Origin: Stagnihabitans lacustris
GTDB lineage: Bacteria; Pseudomonadota; Alphaproteobacteria; Rhodobacterales; Rhodobacteraceae
Direction of reading: 5' to 3'
Assembly (NCBI RefSeq): GCF_025950525.1
Contig: NZ_JAPDGS010000004.1
Location: 186,001 to 250,000 of the forward strand
DNA length: 64,000 bases
Shown: in pieces, positions 19,239 through 27,991 of the stretch
Layout of the letters: each line of letters begins with the position of its first letter
Position numbering within the stretch: position 1 is the first letter of the stretch
Translations under genes and position numbers: made by a program
Notes under the pieces: model-generated
Database searches by the model: none
What the model was told of the DNA's origin: nothing
Seen by the model: only the letters and a program-made list of their open reading frames with translations

Positions 19239-19963
19239 CCGGCCGCCTTGACATCATCGGCATCGGTCCGGGCGACGAGGCCTTGATTACACCCGATGTG
19301 CGCGCCGTTCTGGCCCAGGCGACCGACGCCGTAGGCTATATTCCCTATGTCGAACGGGTTGCGGGGCCGGGACTTCGGCTTCATCCGTCCGACAATCGGG
19401 TAGAGCTTGACCGTGCGCGACAAGCCTTGCAAATGGCTCTGCAAGGTCAAAGAGTTGCGGTCGTTTCTTCAGGTGATCCGGGGGTCTTTGCCATGGCCTC
19501 GGCTGTCTTCGAGGCCCTGGAAGGCTGGCCCGAAGCCCAGCAGGTCGAGATTGCGGTTCATCCCGGAATTACGGCCATGCTGGCAGCCTCGGCCGCATTG
19601 GGCGCACCCTTAGGGCATGACTTTTGTTGCATCAACCTCAGCGACAATCTGAAACCCTGGGCCCTGATCGAAATGCGCCTCCGTCTGGCGGCAGAGGCAG
19701 ATTTTGCCATGGCCTTTTACAATCCGCGCTCTGCCTCGCGGCCGGAAGGCTTCACTCGGGCGCTTGAAGTTCTTATGGCAAGCCAATGTGGTGAAAGACT
19801 TATATCGTTTGCGCGGAATGTCTCGCGCCCGGATCAGACCTTGTTGACCCTGCCATTGAAAGACGCTCGCCCAGAAATGGCGGACATGCGCACGCTGGTC
19901 ATTCTTGGCAACTCTGCGACACGGCGGGTTGGCGACTGGGTCTATTCGCCGAGGTTCGCATGA
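19235..19963 (+). CDS. cobJ: Precorrin-3B C17-methyltransferase CobJ
   Basis: 242 residues, tetrapyrrole methylase fold with GIGPGDEALITPD at the start, VVSSGDPGVFAMASAVFE, HPGITAMLAASA and AMAFYNPRSASRP. It methylates C-17 and contracts the ring, giving precorrin-4. The start ATG overlaps the cobI stop. The last 22 bp overlap the convergent end of cobK. Confidence 0.96.
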   Translation: MTGRLDIIGIGPGDEALITPDVRAVLAQATDAVGYIPYVERVAGPGLRLHPSDNRVELDRARQALQMALQGQRVAVVSSGDPGVFAMASAVFEALEGWPEAQQVEIAVHPGITAMLAASAALGAPLGHDFCCINLSDNLKPWALIEMRLRLAAEADFAMAFYNPRSASRPEGFTRALEVLMASQCGERLISFARNVSRPDQTLLTLPLKDARPEMADMRTLVILGNSATRRVGDWVYSPRFA

Positions 19964-20676
19964 AGAAAACTCATGACCTCGGCCACGGTTTCCACGGTCA
20001 GACGCGGCGGCACCTGAGGGCGGTTGATCAAAATTACCCGCAGACCAAGTCTGCGCGCCGCCTCCAGTTTCGCCCGCGCCCCAACACCGCCCGCATTCTT
20101 CGAGACGACGATCTGGATGCCATGCGCCTGCAACAGCGCCAGATCCTCCGTATAGGCGAAAGGACCGCGCGAGATCACGACCTCGGCCGGAAAAGGCAGA
20201 TTTTGCGGCGGATCGACCAGGCGCAAAAGGTAATGATGCTGGGGCTTTACTGCAAAGACTTCAAGTTGCAGCCGACCGATCGCCAAAAAGACACGGGCGG
20301 GATCTTCGGGCAGGACGGCAACCGCTTCCTGCATGTCTGCGACCTGAATCCAATCGTCGCCCATTTGCGGCGCCCAGGGCTGGCGTTCCAGTGCGATCAA
20401 CGGCACATGCGCCAAAGCACAGGCCGCGACAGCATGGGTCGACATCTGCGCCGCGAAAGGATGGGTCGCGTCGATGACATGGGTGATGGCCTCGGCGCGC
20501 AGGTAGTCGACCAATCCCGTCACGCCACCAAAGCCGCCAACACGCTGCGGCAGGGGTTGGGTGATCGGCGCCTCAGTGCGGCCGGCATAGGAGAAAACCC
20601 CCGCAATACCCTGTTCTGCCAAGGTTTTTGCCATCAAGCTCGCCTCGGTCGTGCCGCCAAGAAGAAGGATGCGCAT
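19942..20676 (-). CDS. cobK: Precorrin-6A reductase CobK, on the opposite strand
   Basis: 244 residues, NADPH-dependent enzyme that makes precorrin-6B. Family features are RILLLGGTTEASLMAKTL, DATHPFAAQMSTHA, ISRGPFAYTEDLALL and SKNAGGVGARAKLEAA. The ATG at 20676 is used; the open frame extends to 20703. It is the only gene from DUF1636 to cobF on the minus strand. It overlaps the cobJ end by 22 bp, and its start codon sits 1 bp from the cobL start on the other strand, leaving no intergenic space for a promoter. Confidence 0.95.
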   Translation of the reverse strand: MRILLLGGTTEASLMAKTLAEQGIAGVFSYAGRTEAPITQPLPQRVGGFGGVTGLVDYLRAEAITHVIDATHPFAAQMSTHAVAACALAHVPLIALERQPWAPQMGDDWIQVADMQEAVAVLPEDPARVFLAIGRLQLEVFAVKPQHHYLLRLVDPPQNLPFPAEVVISRGPFAYTEDLALLQAHGIQIVVSKNAGGVGARAKLEAARRLGLRVILINRPQVPPRLTVETVAEVMSFLHANLGE

Positions 20677-20677
20677 C

Positions 20678-21856
20678 GTGTCTGACCCTTGGGTGACAAT
20701 CATCGGTGTTGGCGAAGATGGACCGGAGGGGCTGTCGGGCGCAAGCCGGGATGCGCTGGCGCGGGCCGATTTGGTCTTTGGTGCGCCGCGCCACCTGGAG
20801 CTTCTGGGCGTCGCGGGTGAACCCTATCCAGTGCCGTTTTCCATCCAACCGATCCTGGCGGCGCGCGGCAAACACGTCGCGGTCCTGGCCTCTGGCGATC
20901 CGTTTTGGCACGGCGCGGGGGGCAGCCTGATGGAGGCCCTGCAGCCGGATGAATGGATCAGTCACCCGGTTCCCTCGTCATTTCAACGACTTGCGAACCG
21001 TCTTGGATGGAAGATGGAGAATTGCCTTTGCCTTGGGTTGCATGCGGTGCCCCTGACACGGCTTCGCCCTCTCCTGGGCCAAGGTCAACGACTTTTGGTT
21101 CTGCTTCGCGATGGCCAGGCGGTGGCGGAACTTGGGACCTATCTGGCCGAACAAGGCTTCGGGCTGTCGATCCTGCATGTCGCTGAAAGGCTAGGTGGCC
21201 CGCGTGAGCGGCTTGTAAAGATCACCGCACAAGAGGCTCATACTTATACATTTTCGGCTCCCGTAGCGGCAGCCATCGACGCTGTGGGTCAGGGGATGTC
21301 ACAGGCTTCGGGTCTGCCTGACGACCTTTTCGCCCATGACGGGCAGATCACCAAGCGGCCGTTCCGCGCGCTGACGCTCTCGGCTTTGGCGCCGCGGCAT
21401 GGCGAGGTCCTGTGGGATCTTGGCTGCGGTTCGGGCTCGGTTTCAATCGAGTTTCTGTTGGCAGCACAGGGCACGACGGCCCATGCGGTCGAGGCCGACG
21501 AGGCCCGTGGCACCCGCGCGGCACTGAATGCCGAAAGCTTCGGGCTTTCGCATCGTTGGCATCTACATCGGGGCAAGGCATTGGAAAAGCTGGATGATTT
21601 GCCACCTCCCAACGTGGTTTTCGTCGGCGGTGGGGCAAGTCTCGCGCTTCTGGATGCGCTTTGGCCGCGCCTGCCAGAGGGGGCGCGGCTGGTGATGAAT
21701 GGGGTGACACTGGAGACCGAGGCGCTGCTTTACGCAGCCCACGGCCTGCGCGGCGGCACCTTGATCCGGATCGACATCGCCGAGGCAGGCGCCCTCGGCT
21801 CGCGCCACGGCTGGGAGGCCGCGCGACCCGTCGTGCAATGGAGCGTCACGAAATGA
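20678..21856 (+). CDS. cobL: Precorrin-6Y C5,15-methyltransferase (decarboxylating) CobL
   Basis: 392 residues in two domains. The N-terminal tetrapyrrole methylase has IGVGEDGPEGL and VLASGDPFWHG. The C-terminal SAM-dependent methylase/decarboxylase has LWDLGCGSGSVSIEF. It methylates C-5 and C-15 and removes the C-12 acetate carboxyl. The GTG at 20678 has GAAGG nine bases upstream; ATG 20669 is possible but would lie against the same site. The stop overlaps cobE as ATGA. Confidence 0.95.
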   Translation: MSDPWVTIIGVGEDGPEGLSGASRDALARADLVFGAPRHLELLGVAGEPYPVPFSIQPILAARGKHVAVLASGDPFWHGAGGSLMEALQPDEWISHPVPSSFQRLANRLGWKMENCLCLGLHAVPLTRLRPLLGQGQRLLVLLRDGQAVAELGTYLAEQGFGLSILHVAERLGGPRERLVKITAQEAHTYTFSAPVAAAIDAVGQGMSQASGLPDDLFAHDGQITKRPFRALTLSALAPRHGEVLWDLGCGSGSVSIEFLLAAQGTTAHAVEADEARGTRAALNAESFGLSHRWHLHRGKALEKLDDLPPPNVVFVGGGASLALLDALWPRLPEGARLVMNGVTLETEALLYAAHGLRGGTLIRIDIAEAGALGSRHGWEAARPVVQWSVTK

Positions 21857-22203
21857 GGGTGGCGGGCTTGGGGTTTCGCAAAGGGGTCAGCATGGAAAGC
21901 CTGAGGGCGGCGCTGGATCTTGTCGGCCCATTTGACGCCATTGCAACGATTGCAGCAAAGGCCCATGAACCGGGATTGCAAAGCCTGATCAATGCCTTGC
22001 AGCTTCCTTTTCATGCAATGTCGCAAGAGGCGATCCAGACGTCGGAACGCGGAGGCTCGGCCCTCGCGCGGTTGATTTATGGCACGGGATCGGTGGCGGA
22101 ATCGGCGGCACTGGCTGCGGCCGGTCCCGGAGCGCGACTGGTGCAGGCGAAGCAAAAAACCCCCGATGGCATGGCTGTCGCGGCGATAGCGGAGGTTCCA
22201 TGA
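21853..22203 (+). CDS. cobE: CobE / CbiG C-terminal-like cobalamin biosynthesis protein
   Basis: 116 residues. It matches the CobE family (equivalent to the C-terminal domain of CbiG): [17 protein letters not shown] at the start, [25 protein letters not shown] and [16 protein letters not shown]. Its biochemical role in the aerobic pathway is not settled. It is joined by ATGA overlaps to cobL before it and cobM after it. Confidence 0.9.
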   Translation: MRVAGLGFRKGVSMESLRAALDLVGPFDAIATIAAKAHEPGLQSLINALQLPFHAMSQEAIQTSERGGSALARLIYGTGSVAESAALAAAGPGARLVQAKQKTPDGMAVAAIAEVP

Positions 22204-22976
22204 TCCATTTCATCGGCGCGGGGCCTGGGGCGGCGGACCTGATCACGCTGCGCGGGCGCGATCTGATTGCCGCCTGTTCGGTCTGTCTTTACGCGGGGTC
22301 GCTGGTGCCCGAAGCGCTGTTGGCGCATTGCCCGCCGGGTGCGCGGATCGTCAACACTGCGCCTTTGTCGTTGGACGCGATCACGACGGAAATGGCAGAG
22401 GCTCACGCGCAAGGTCTTGATGTTGCACGACTTCATTCTGGCGACCTCTCGATCTGGTCGGCCATGGGAGAGCAGCTGCGGCGGCTGCGCGCCTTGGGAA
22501 TTCCCTATGACGTGACGCCGGGCGTGCCGAGTTTTGCGGCTTCGGCGGCGGCCCTGGCGGCGGAATTGACGCTTCCGGGACTGGCGCAGTCGGTGGTTCT
22601 GACGCGGACGCCGGGGCGAGCGAGTGCCATGCCCGAGGGCGAAAGCCTGGTGGCCTTTGCCAAAACCGGCGCGACTTTGGCGATCCATCTGTCGATCCAT
22701 GCCTTGCCGCAGGTCGTCGCGGATCTGACGCCGATCCTGGGCGATTGTCCGGTCGCGGTGGTCTGGCGCGCGACCTGGCCGGATCAGAAGGTGATCCGCG
22801 GAACTTTGTCGACGATTCAAGGACTTGTGGGGCCCGAGGTTGACCGGACGGCCCTGATCCTGGTGGGGCGTGCCCTGGGGCAAGAGGGGTTCGACGAAAG
22901 CCGCCTTTACGCCGATGACTACGACCGGCGCTATCGTCCGCGCGGGACCGAGCCGCGTTTCCCGGAGGCGACATGA
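22200..22976 (+). CDS. cobM: Precorrin-4 C11-methyltransferase CobM
   Basis: 258 residues, tetrapyrrole methylase fold. [15 protein letters not shown] at the N-terminus, [27 protein letters not shown] and [16 protein letters not shown] are the usual CobM blocks. It methylates precorrin-4 at C-11 to precorrin-5. Overlaps are ATGA on both sides. Confidence 0.96.
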   Translation: MIHFIGAGPGAADLITLRGRDLIAACSVCLYAGSLVPEALLAHCPPGARIVNTAPLSLDAITTEMAEAHAQGLDVARLHSGDLSIWSAMGEQLRRLRALGIPYDVTPGVPSFAASAAALAAELTLPGLAQSVVLTRTPGRASAMPEGESLVAFAKTGATLAIHLSIHALPQVVADLTPILGDCPVAVVWRATWPDQKVIRGTLSTIQGLVGPEVDRTALILVGRALGQEGFDESRLYADDYDRRYRPRGTEPRFPEAT

Positions 22977-24253
22977 AAGGCTTTCTGATCTCGGCGCCGT
23001 CATCGGGGTCGGGCAAGACTCTGGTAACGCTGGGAATTTCTCGCGCCTTGCGGCGTAGAGGATTGGCGGTTCAATGCTTTAAATCCGGACCCGACTATAT
23101 CGACCCCGCCTTTCACCGCGCGGCCACGGGACGGGCGAGCTTTAACCTCGACACTTGGGCCATGGGGGAGGCCACGATCCGCGCGCTTTTGACCGAGGCC
23201 GTAGGGGCGGATGTGGTCGTGGCCGAAGGTTCGATGGGCTTGCATGACGGGGTGGCGCGCCCAGGCGCCTGGGGGCGCGGGGCCTCGGCTGATCTGGCTA
23301 TGGCATTGAATTGGCCTGTGGTTTTGGTCATCGACGTCTCGGGTCAGGCCCAGACTTGCGGCGCTGTCGCGTTGGGGTGTCAGGCCTTTCGGCCGGGTCT
23401 GCGGCTGGCCGGCGTGATCCTGAACAAGGTTGCCAGCCCGCGACATGAGCGGTTGGCGCGCGCCGGGATCGAGGCTGCGGGGTTGCGGGTTCTGGGCGCT
23501 TTGCCGCGGCAAAAGGGCGCCGAGGTTCCCGAACGCCACCTGGGTCTGGTCCAGGCCGAAGAGCTGCCACAGTTGGACGCCGTGCTGGAGGCTGCGGCCG
23601 ATCTGATCTCCCAACATGTCAATCTGGACGCGATCCTTACGGCTGCGGCCGAGGTTGCGGGGCAGGGCGCGCTTCACCTGGCGCCCCCGGGTCAGCGCAT
23701 TGCGCTTGCCCGCGACGAGGCTTTTTCCTTTATTTATCCGCATCTTCTGGAGGGATGGCGCCGCGCCGGCGCGGAGGTTCTGACCTTCTCTCCACTGGCC
23801 GATCAGGCGCCGCCAAAGGCCGATATCTGCTGGCTGCCGGGCGGCTATCCCGAACTTCACGGCGGGCGTTTGGCGCAGGCGGACCGCTTCATGACGGGCC
23901 TGCGCGCCTTCGACGGGCCGATCCATGGCGAATGTGGCGGCTATATGGTCCTGGGCGAGGCCTTGATTGACGGGCAGGGCGTCCGACATCCGATGGCGGG
24001 TCTGCTGGGTCTTGTGACCTCGTTCGAAAAGCGGAAAATGCACCTGGGCTACCGCTTGGCCGAGATCGCCAATCCTCCTCCGGGCCTCGCAAAGCGGTGC
24101 CGGGGACATGAGTTCCATTACTCGAACATCGTCGCGCAACCCGATGAACCGCTTGGGAAAGTCGTCGATGCCGACGGCAATTTGGTGCCCGAAACCGGCA
24201 GCCGTCGCGGTCACGTGACCGGCACTTATTTCCACATGATCGCCGAGGCCTGA
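22973..24253 (+). CDS. cobB: Hydrogenobyrinic acid a,c-diamide synthase CobB
   Basis: 426 residues. The N-terminal ATP site is [14 protein letters not shown], with [13 protein letters not shown] and [12 protein letters not shown]. The C-terminal glutamine amidotransferase has [13 protein letters not shown] and a late HVTGTYFHM. It amidates the a and c acetate side chains, which must happen before cobalt insertion by CobN. It ends one base before cobA. Confidence 0.96.
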   Translation: MKGFLISAPSSGSGKTLVTLGISRALRRRGLAVQCFKSGPDYIDPAFHRAATGRASFNLDTWAMGEATIRALLTEAVGADVVVAEGSMGLHDGVARPGAWGRGASADLAMALNWPVVLVIDVSGQAQTCGAVALGCQAFRPGLRLAGVILNKVASPRHERLARAGIEAAGLRVLGALPRQKGAEVPERHLGLVQAEELPQLDAVLEAAADLISQHVNLDAILTAAAEVAGQGALHLAPPGQRIALARDEAFSFIYPHLLEGWRRAGAEVLTFSPLADQAPPKADICWLPGGYPELHGGRLAQADRFMTGLRAFDGPIHGECGGYMVLGEALIDGQGVRHPMAGLLGLVTSFEKRKMHLGYRLAEIANPPPGLAKRCRGHEFHYSNIVAQPDEPLGKVVDADGNLVPETGSRRGHVTGTYFHMIAEA

Positions 24254-24961
24254 ATGTTTGTCTCCTTCGTTTCCTCTGGTCCGGGCGACCCCGAGCTTCT
24301 GACCGTCAAGGCCGCGCGGCTCATCGGTCAGGCCGATGCGATCTTGTTCGACGACCTGTCCTCTGGTCCGATCCTGGCCCTGGCGCGGCCGGATGCCGAC
24401 CTTGTCGGGGTTGGAAAACGGGCAGGGCGCGTCAGTCCGAAACAAGATCAGGTCAGCCGCCTGCTGGTCGAATATGCCAAGTCCGGTCAAAGGGTTGTGC
24501 GCCTGAAGTCCGGTGACGGCGGCATGTTTGGCCGGCTGGAAGAAGAGATCGAGGCCTGCCGTGCCGCGGGGATTTCCTATGAGATCGTGCCCGGCGTCAG
24601 CTCTCCTTTTGCGGCGGCGGCGGCGGCGGGTATTCCGCTCAGCCGGCGTTTGACCGCCCGCCGGGTGCAGTTTGTGACCGGTGCCGACATCACCGGGGGC
24701 ATGCCGCAGGATCTGAACCTTGCAGCACTGGCCGACCCCTTGGTCACAACCGTGATTTTCATGGGAAAACGGACCTTTGCGGCACTTTCTTCACAGCTGA
24801 TTGCGGCCGGTTTGCCGCCCGACACGCCCGCAATGCTGGCCGAAAGCGTCTCGACCCCAGAGCAGCGGATCACGCGGTCGACCGTGGCCGATCTTGGCGC
24901 GGCGCTGGCTTTGGCACATGACGGGCCCGCGCTGATCCTTTTGGGACCTTTGATGGAATGA
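24254..24961 (+). CDS. cobA: Uroporphyrinogen-III C-methyltransferase CobA
   Basis: 235 residues. SSGPGDPELLTVKAARLI, VVRLKSGDGGMFGRLEEEI and VPGVSSPFAAAAAAGIPL place it in the SUMT family that makes precorrin-2. Two usual blocks are altered: KGGDPFxFGRGGEE is KSGDGGMFGRLEEE here, and VGKRxGxHxxxQ is VGKRAGRVSPKQ. It therefore resembles a cobalamin-dedicated SUMT, not CysG or NirE. ATGA overlap with cobF. Confidence 0.9.
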   Translation: MFVSFVSSGPGDPELLTVKAARLIGQADAILFDDLSSGPILALARPDADLVGVGKRAGRVSPKQDQVSRLLVEYAKSGQRVVRLKSGDGGMFGRLEEEIEACRAAGISYEIVPGVSSPFAAAAAAGIPLSRRLTARRVQFVTGADITGGMPQDLNLAALADPLVTTVIFMGKRTFAALSSQLIAAGLPPDTPAMLAESVSTPEQRITRSTVADLGAALALAHDGPALILLGPLME

Positions 24962-25707
24962 CAATGACTTACAGGCTGAACCTCATAGGGATTGGCACGG
25001 GAAATCCCGACCATGTGACCTTTCAGGCCGCCAAAGCGCTGAACAATGCCGACCTGATCCTGATCCCGCGCAAGGGGGACAGCAAGGCCGACCTCGCGGA
25101 TCTGCGGCGGCAAATCCTGGCGCAGGTCCTGACGCGGGATGTCACCTTGGCCGAGTTCGACTATCCGGTCCGCGACGACAGCGGCGATTACGCCGAGGGC
25201 GTCAACGCCTGGCACGACGCATTGGCCGCGGTTTGGGCGGAAACCATAGCGCGCCATCCCGCGGCGCAAGAGGTCGCTCTTCTGGTCTGGGGCGATCCCT
25301 CGCTTTACGACAGCACCTTGCGCATCGCCGCACGCCTTGGCGCCGAGACGCGGGTGGTGCCGGGCCTGACCTCGATCCAGGTTCTGACGGCGGCCCATGG
25401 CATCACGCTGAACGAAATCGGCCGCGCGGTTGTCATCACGACGGGCCGCCAGCTGCGCGAAGCCTGGCCAGCGGGCGCTGATACCGCCGTCATCATGTTG
25501 GATGGCAAGTGCAGCTTTCAGCACCTTGATCCTAAAGGCATTTCCATTTGGTGGGGTGCCTATGTCGGCATGAAGGAAGAACTTCTGATCGCGGGTCCTT
25601 TGGCCGAAGTCGGCGCCCAGATCATTGAAACAAGGGCCAGGGCGCGGGCGGATCATGGCTGGATCATGGACATCTATCTGCTGCGCAAGGATCTTTTAAT
25701 TACATAA
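24958..25707 (+). CDS. cobF: Precorrin-6A synthase (deacetylating) CobF
   Basis: 249 residues, tetrapyrrole methylase fold: LIGIGTGNPDHVTFQAAKAL, LIPRKGDSKADLADLRR, LVWGDPSLYDSTLRIA and VPGLTSIQVLTAAHGI. It methylates C-1 and releases the C-20 carbon as acetate, a step found only in the aerobic pathway. It is the last gene of the riboswitch-led operon; no clear terminator follows. Confidence 0.95.
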   Translation: MTMTYRLNLIGIGTGNPDHVTFQAAKALNNADLILIPRKGDSKADLADLRRQILAQVLTRDVTLAEFDYPVRDDSGDYAEGVNAWHDALAAVWAETIARHPAAQEVALLVWGDPSLYDSTLRIAARLGAETRVVPGLTSIQVLTAAHGITLNEIGRAVVITTGRQLREAWPAGADTAVIMLDGKCSFQHLDPKGISIWWGAYVGMKEELLIAGPLAEVGAQIIETRARARADHGWIMDIYLLRKDLLIT

Positions 25708-25717
25708 TACTGATTAT
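25704..25717. promoter_or_regulatory. AT-rich palindrome upstream of the persulfide dioxygenase gene
   Basis: ATAAT-ACTG-ATTAT lies just before or at the end of cobF and about 80 bp before the hydrolase start, in the only AT-rich patch of this region. A binding site for an ArsR-type sulfide/persulfide sensor is a guess from the downstream gene's function. Confidence 0.3.
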
Positions 25718-25797
25718 ACGACTCATGGAACGCCAGTCACCGTAAGGATTGTATTCACCCATTTCGGGTCTATATCTTGCTGTGACAGGAGAAAACC

Positions 25798-26655
25798 ATG
25801 CCCCAGCCCGAGGTTCATTCTTTCTTCGACCCCGCCACCAATACGATCAGCCATATCGTCCGCGACCCCGATGGTCCGGCCTGCGCGATCATCGACTCGG
25901 TCATGGACCTTGACTATGCCGCCGGTCGCATCACCTCGGCCCATGCCGACGCACTGATCGGCTTCATTCGTGACCACGGCTGGCGGTTGGAGTGGCTGAT
26001 CGAAACGCATGTCCACGCCGACCACCTCTCGGCCGCGCCCTATATCCAACAGCGGCTTGGCGGTCAGATCGGCATTGGCGCGCAAATCACCGTGGTTCAG
26101 GACGTTTTCGGCAAGATTTTCAACGAGGGAACCGAGTTTCAGCGCGACGGAAGCCAGTTTGACCGGCTTTTTGTCGAGGGCGACCGCTATCAGATTGGCG
26201 GGCTGGAGGCGCGGGTGATGCACACGCCGGGCCATACGCCCGCCTGCATGACCCATGTGATCGGCGACGCGGCCTTTGTGGGCGACACGCTGTTCATGCC
26301 CGACGGCGGCTCGGCGCGGGCGGATTTCCCCGGGGGTGATGCGGGTCAACTCTATGATTCCATGCAGAAAATCCTTGCCCTGCCCGACCAGACGCGGCTT
26401 TTCATGTGCCATGACTATGGCCCGAACGGCCGCGCCATCGCCTGGGAGACGACGGTGGCCGAACAGCGCGCGCAAAACATCCACCTGACCGGCGCGACGC
26501 GTGAGGCCTTTATCGCCATGCGCCAGGCCCGGGATGCGACGCTGGGGATGCCGCGGCTGATCATCCCTTCGTTGCAGGTGAACATGCGCGCGGGCGAGAT
26601 TCCGACCGATGCTTCGGGGCGGCCAATGTTGAAAGTGCCGATCAACGGCTTGTAA
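25798..26655 (+). CDS. MBL-fold hydrolase, probable persulfide dioxygenase (Blh/ETHE1-like)
   Basis: 285 residues. The metal motif is THVHADHLSA (HxHxDH), with later ligands in MHTPGHTPACM and FVGDTLF. The C-terminal FMCHDYGPNGR and the ending PRLIIPSLQVNMRAGEIP are characteristic of bacterial Blh proteins. These oxidise glutathione persulfide to sulfite in sulfide detoxification. A strong ribosome binding site (CAGGAG) precedes the ATG. It stands alone; no sulfurtransferase or ArsR regulator is next to it. Confidence 0.85.
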   Translation: MPQPEVHSFFDPATNTISHIVRDPDGPACAIIDSVMDLDYAAGRITSAHADALIGFIRDHGWRLEWLIETHVHADHLSAAPYIQQRLGGQIGIGAQITVVQDVFGKIFNEGTEFQRDGSQFDRLFVEGDRYQIGGLEARVMHTPGHTPACMTHVIGDAAFVGDTLFMPDGGSARADFPGGDAGQLYDSMQKILALPDQTRLFMCHDYGPNGRAIAWETTVAEQRAQNIHLTGATREAFIAMRQARDATLGMPRLIIPSLQVNMRAGEIPTDASGRPMLKVPINGL

Positions 26656-26701
26656 TCCTTGACCGATCTGCGCGATGATGGCGCAAAGGCGAGGGCGGTG
26701 A

Positions 26702-27991
26702 ATGGGCAAGACCAAGGGCACGGATGCGACGAAATCCCCGGTGGCAGAGGGCGGTTGGTCGCATGGCCTGCGCGCGGTGCCGGGCGCGGTGATCGCCACC
26801 AGCACCCTGCCCGACCTTGTCCAGCCCGCCGGCGTCTTTGACGACACCGGCGCCTATGTCCATGAGGCCGTCTTGTGGCGCGGTCGCGCGTTGATGGTGC
26901 CGCCCGAAACCTGCCCTGAACCCGTCGAGACGATCCCGGGCCGCTGGCTTTGGGCGGGGGTTTTGCTTAATCATTTCGGGCACTTCCTGGTGGAATCGAC
27001 GGGGCGGCTTTGGGGGATTGACGCGCTTCAGGGGCATCTGGACGGCGTGATCTTCATGTCGAAACGCGACGCCGAAGAAGAGGGCGAGGCGGTCGTTCTG
27101 TCCGCCTTTCACCAGCGTTTCATCGGGCTTTTGGGGATCGACCTGCCCTTTCGCGTCGTGACGCAGCCCACGCGCGTTGAATTGCTGGAGGTGCCGGGTC
27201 AGGGCTTTGGCATCGGCAATCTGTCGCCGGGGACTCCGGCTTTCCGCGCCTTTATGCAAAGCCGTTTTGCCAAGGATATCAAGGCCGAAGGGGCGGAAAA
27301 GCTGTATATCTCGCGCTCTGGGCTTTCGGCGGCGCGCGGTGGCGTGCTGGAGGAAGAGCAGATCGAACAGCTGCTGTCCGAGCATGGCTTTGACATTTTT
27401 CACCCGCAAAAGGCCCCGATCGAAGAGCAGATCGCCCGGTATAAGGCCGCGCGGCAGGTCGTCGCTTTGGACGGCTCGGCGCTGCATTTGATGGCGATGG
27501 TGGCGGGGCCGGATCAGGACATCGCGGTGATCAAGCGGCGCGATTCCGGCGCCTCGGACTCGATTCTGGCGCATCTGACGGCCTTTGCCGGCCGCAGGCC
27601 GCATGTGATCGACGTCATCAGCCAGGATTGGGTGCGCTCTGATCGCAAGCGGGCGGATCGCACCTCGGTCGGCGAACTTGATTTCGCCAAGCTTTCCAAA
27701 GAGTTGGCCGACCTTGGCTTTTTGCCAGCGGGGGCGACCCTGCCCAGCCTGACGCCCAAACAGGCGGAACGCGCCATGGTCAAGGTCGAACGCGAGCTGA
27801 AAAAGCGCAAGCTGACCTTCCGGCCGGTGCCGCGGGGGGTCGATCCGGCCTCGGTGCCGATCAAGGTCTTGCCGACCCGCGAAGAGCAACGCGCCGCCAA
27901 GCTTGCCCGCCGCGAACAGGCCGAAACCGCGCCGCGCAACGCCCGCCAGGCCGCGCGTCTGGCGCAGAAAAAGGACGGCTCAGAGCTTTGA
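26702..27991 (+). CDS. Glycosyltransferase family 61 (DUF563) protein with basic tail
   Basis: 429 residues. Family text: GRWLWAGVLLNHFGHFLVES, LYISRSGLSAARGG, HGFDIFHPQKAPIEEQI and VVALDGSALHLMAMV. GT61 members add sugars to surface polysaccharides or proteins. No signal peptide is visible, so it should be cytoplasmic. The last about 40 residues are very basic and Ala-rich (EEQRAAKLARREQ, then ARQAARLAQKK) and not part of the catalytic fold. It is a clear paralogue of the convergent gene at 27980-29176, which it overlaps by 12 bp. Confidence 0.82.
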   Translation: MGKTKGTDATKSPVAEGGWSHGLRAVPGAVIATSTLPDLVQPAGVFDDTGAYVHEAVLWRGRALMVPPETCPEPVETIPGRWLWAGVLLNHFGHFLVESTGRLWGIDALQGHLDGVIFMSKRDAEEEGEAVVLSAFHQRFIGLLGIDLPFRVVTQPTRVELLEVPGQGFGIGNLSPGTPAFRAFMQSRFAKDIKAEGAEKLYISRSGLSAARGGVLEEEQIEQLLSEHGFDIFHPQKAPIEEQIARYKAARQVVALDGSALHLMAMVAGPDQDIAVIKRRDSGASDSILAHLTAFAGRRPHVIDVISQDWVRSDRKRADRTSVGELDFAKLSKELADLGFLPAGATLPSLTPKQAERAMVKVERELKKRKLTFRPVPRGVDPASVPIKVLPTREEQRAAKLARREQAETAPRNARQAARLAQKKDGSEL

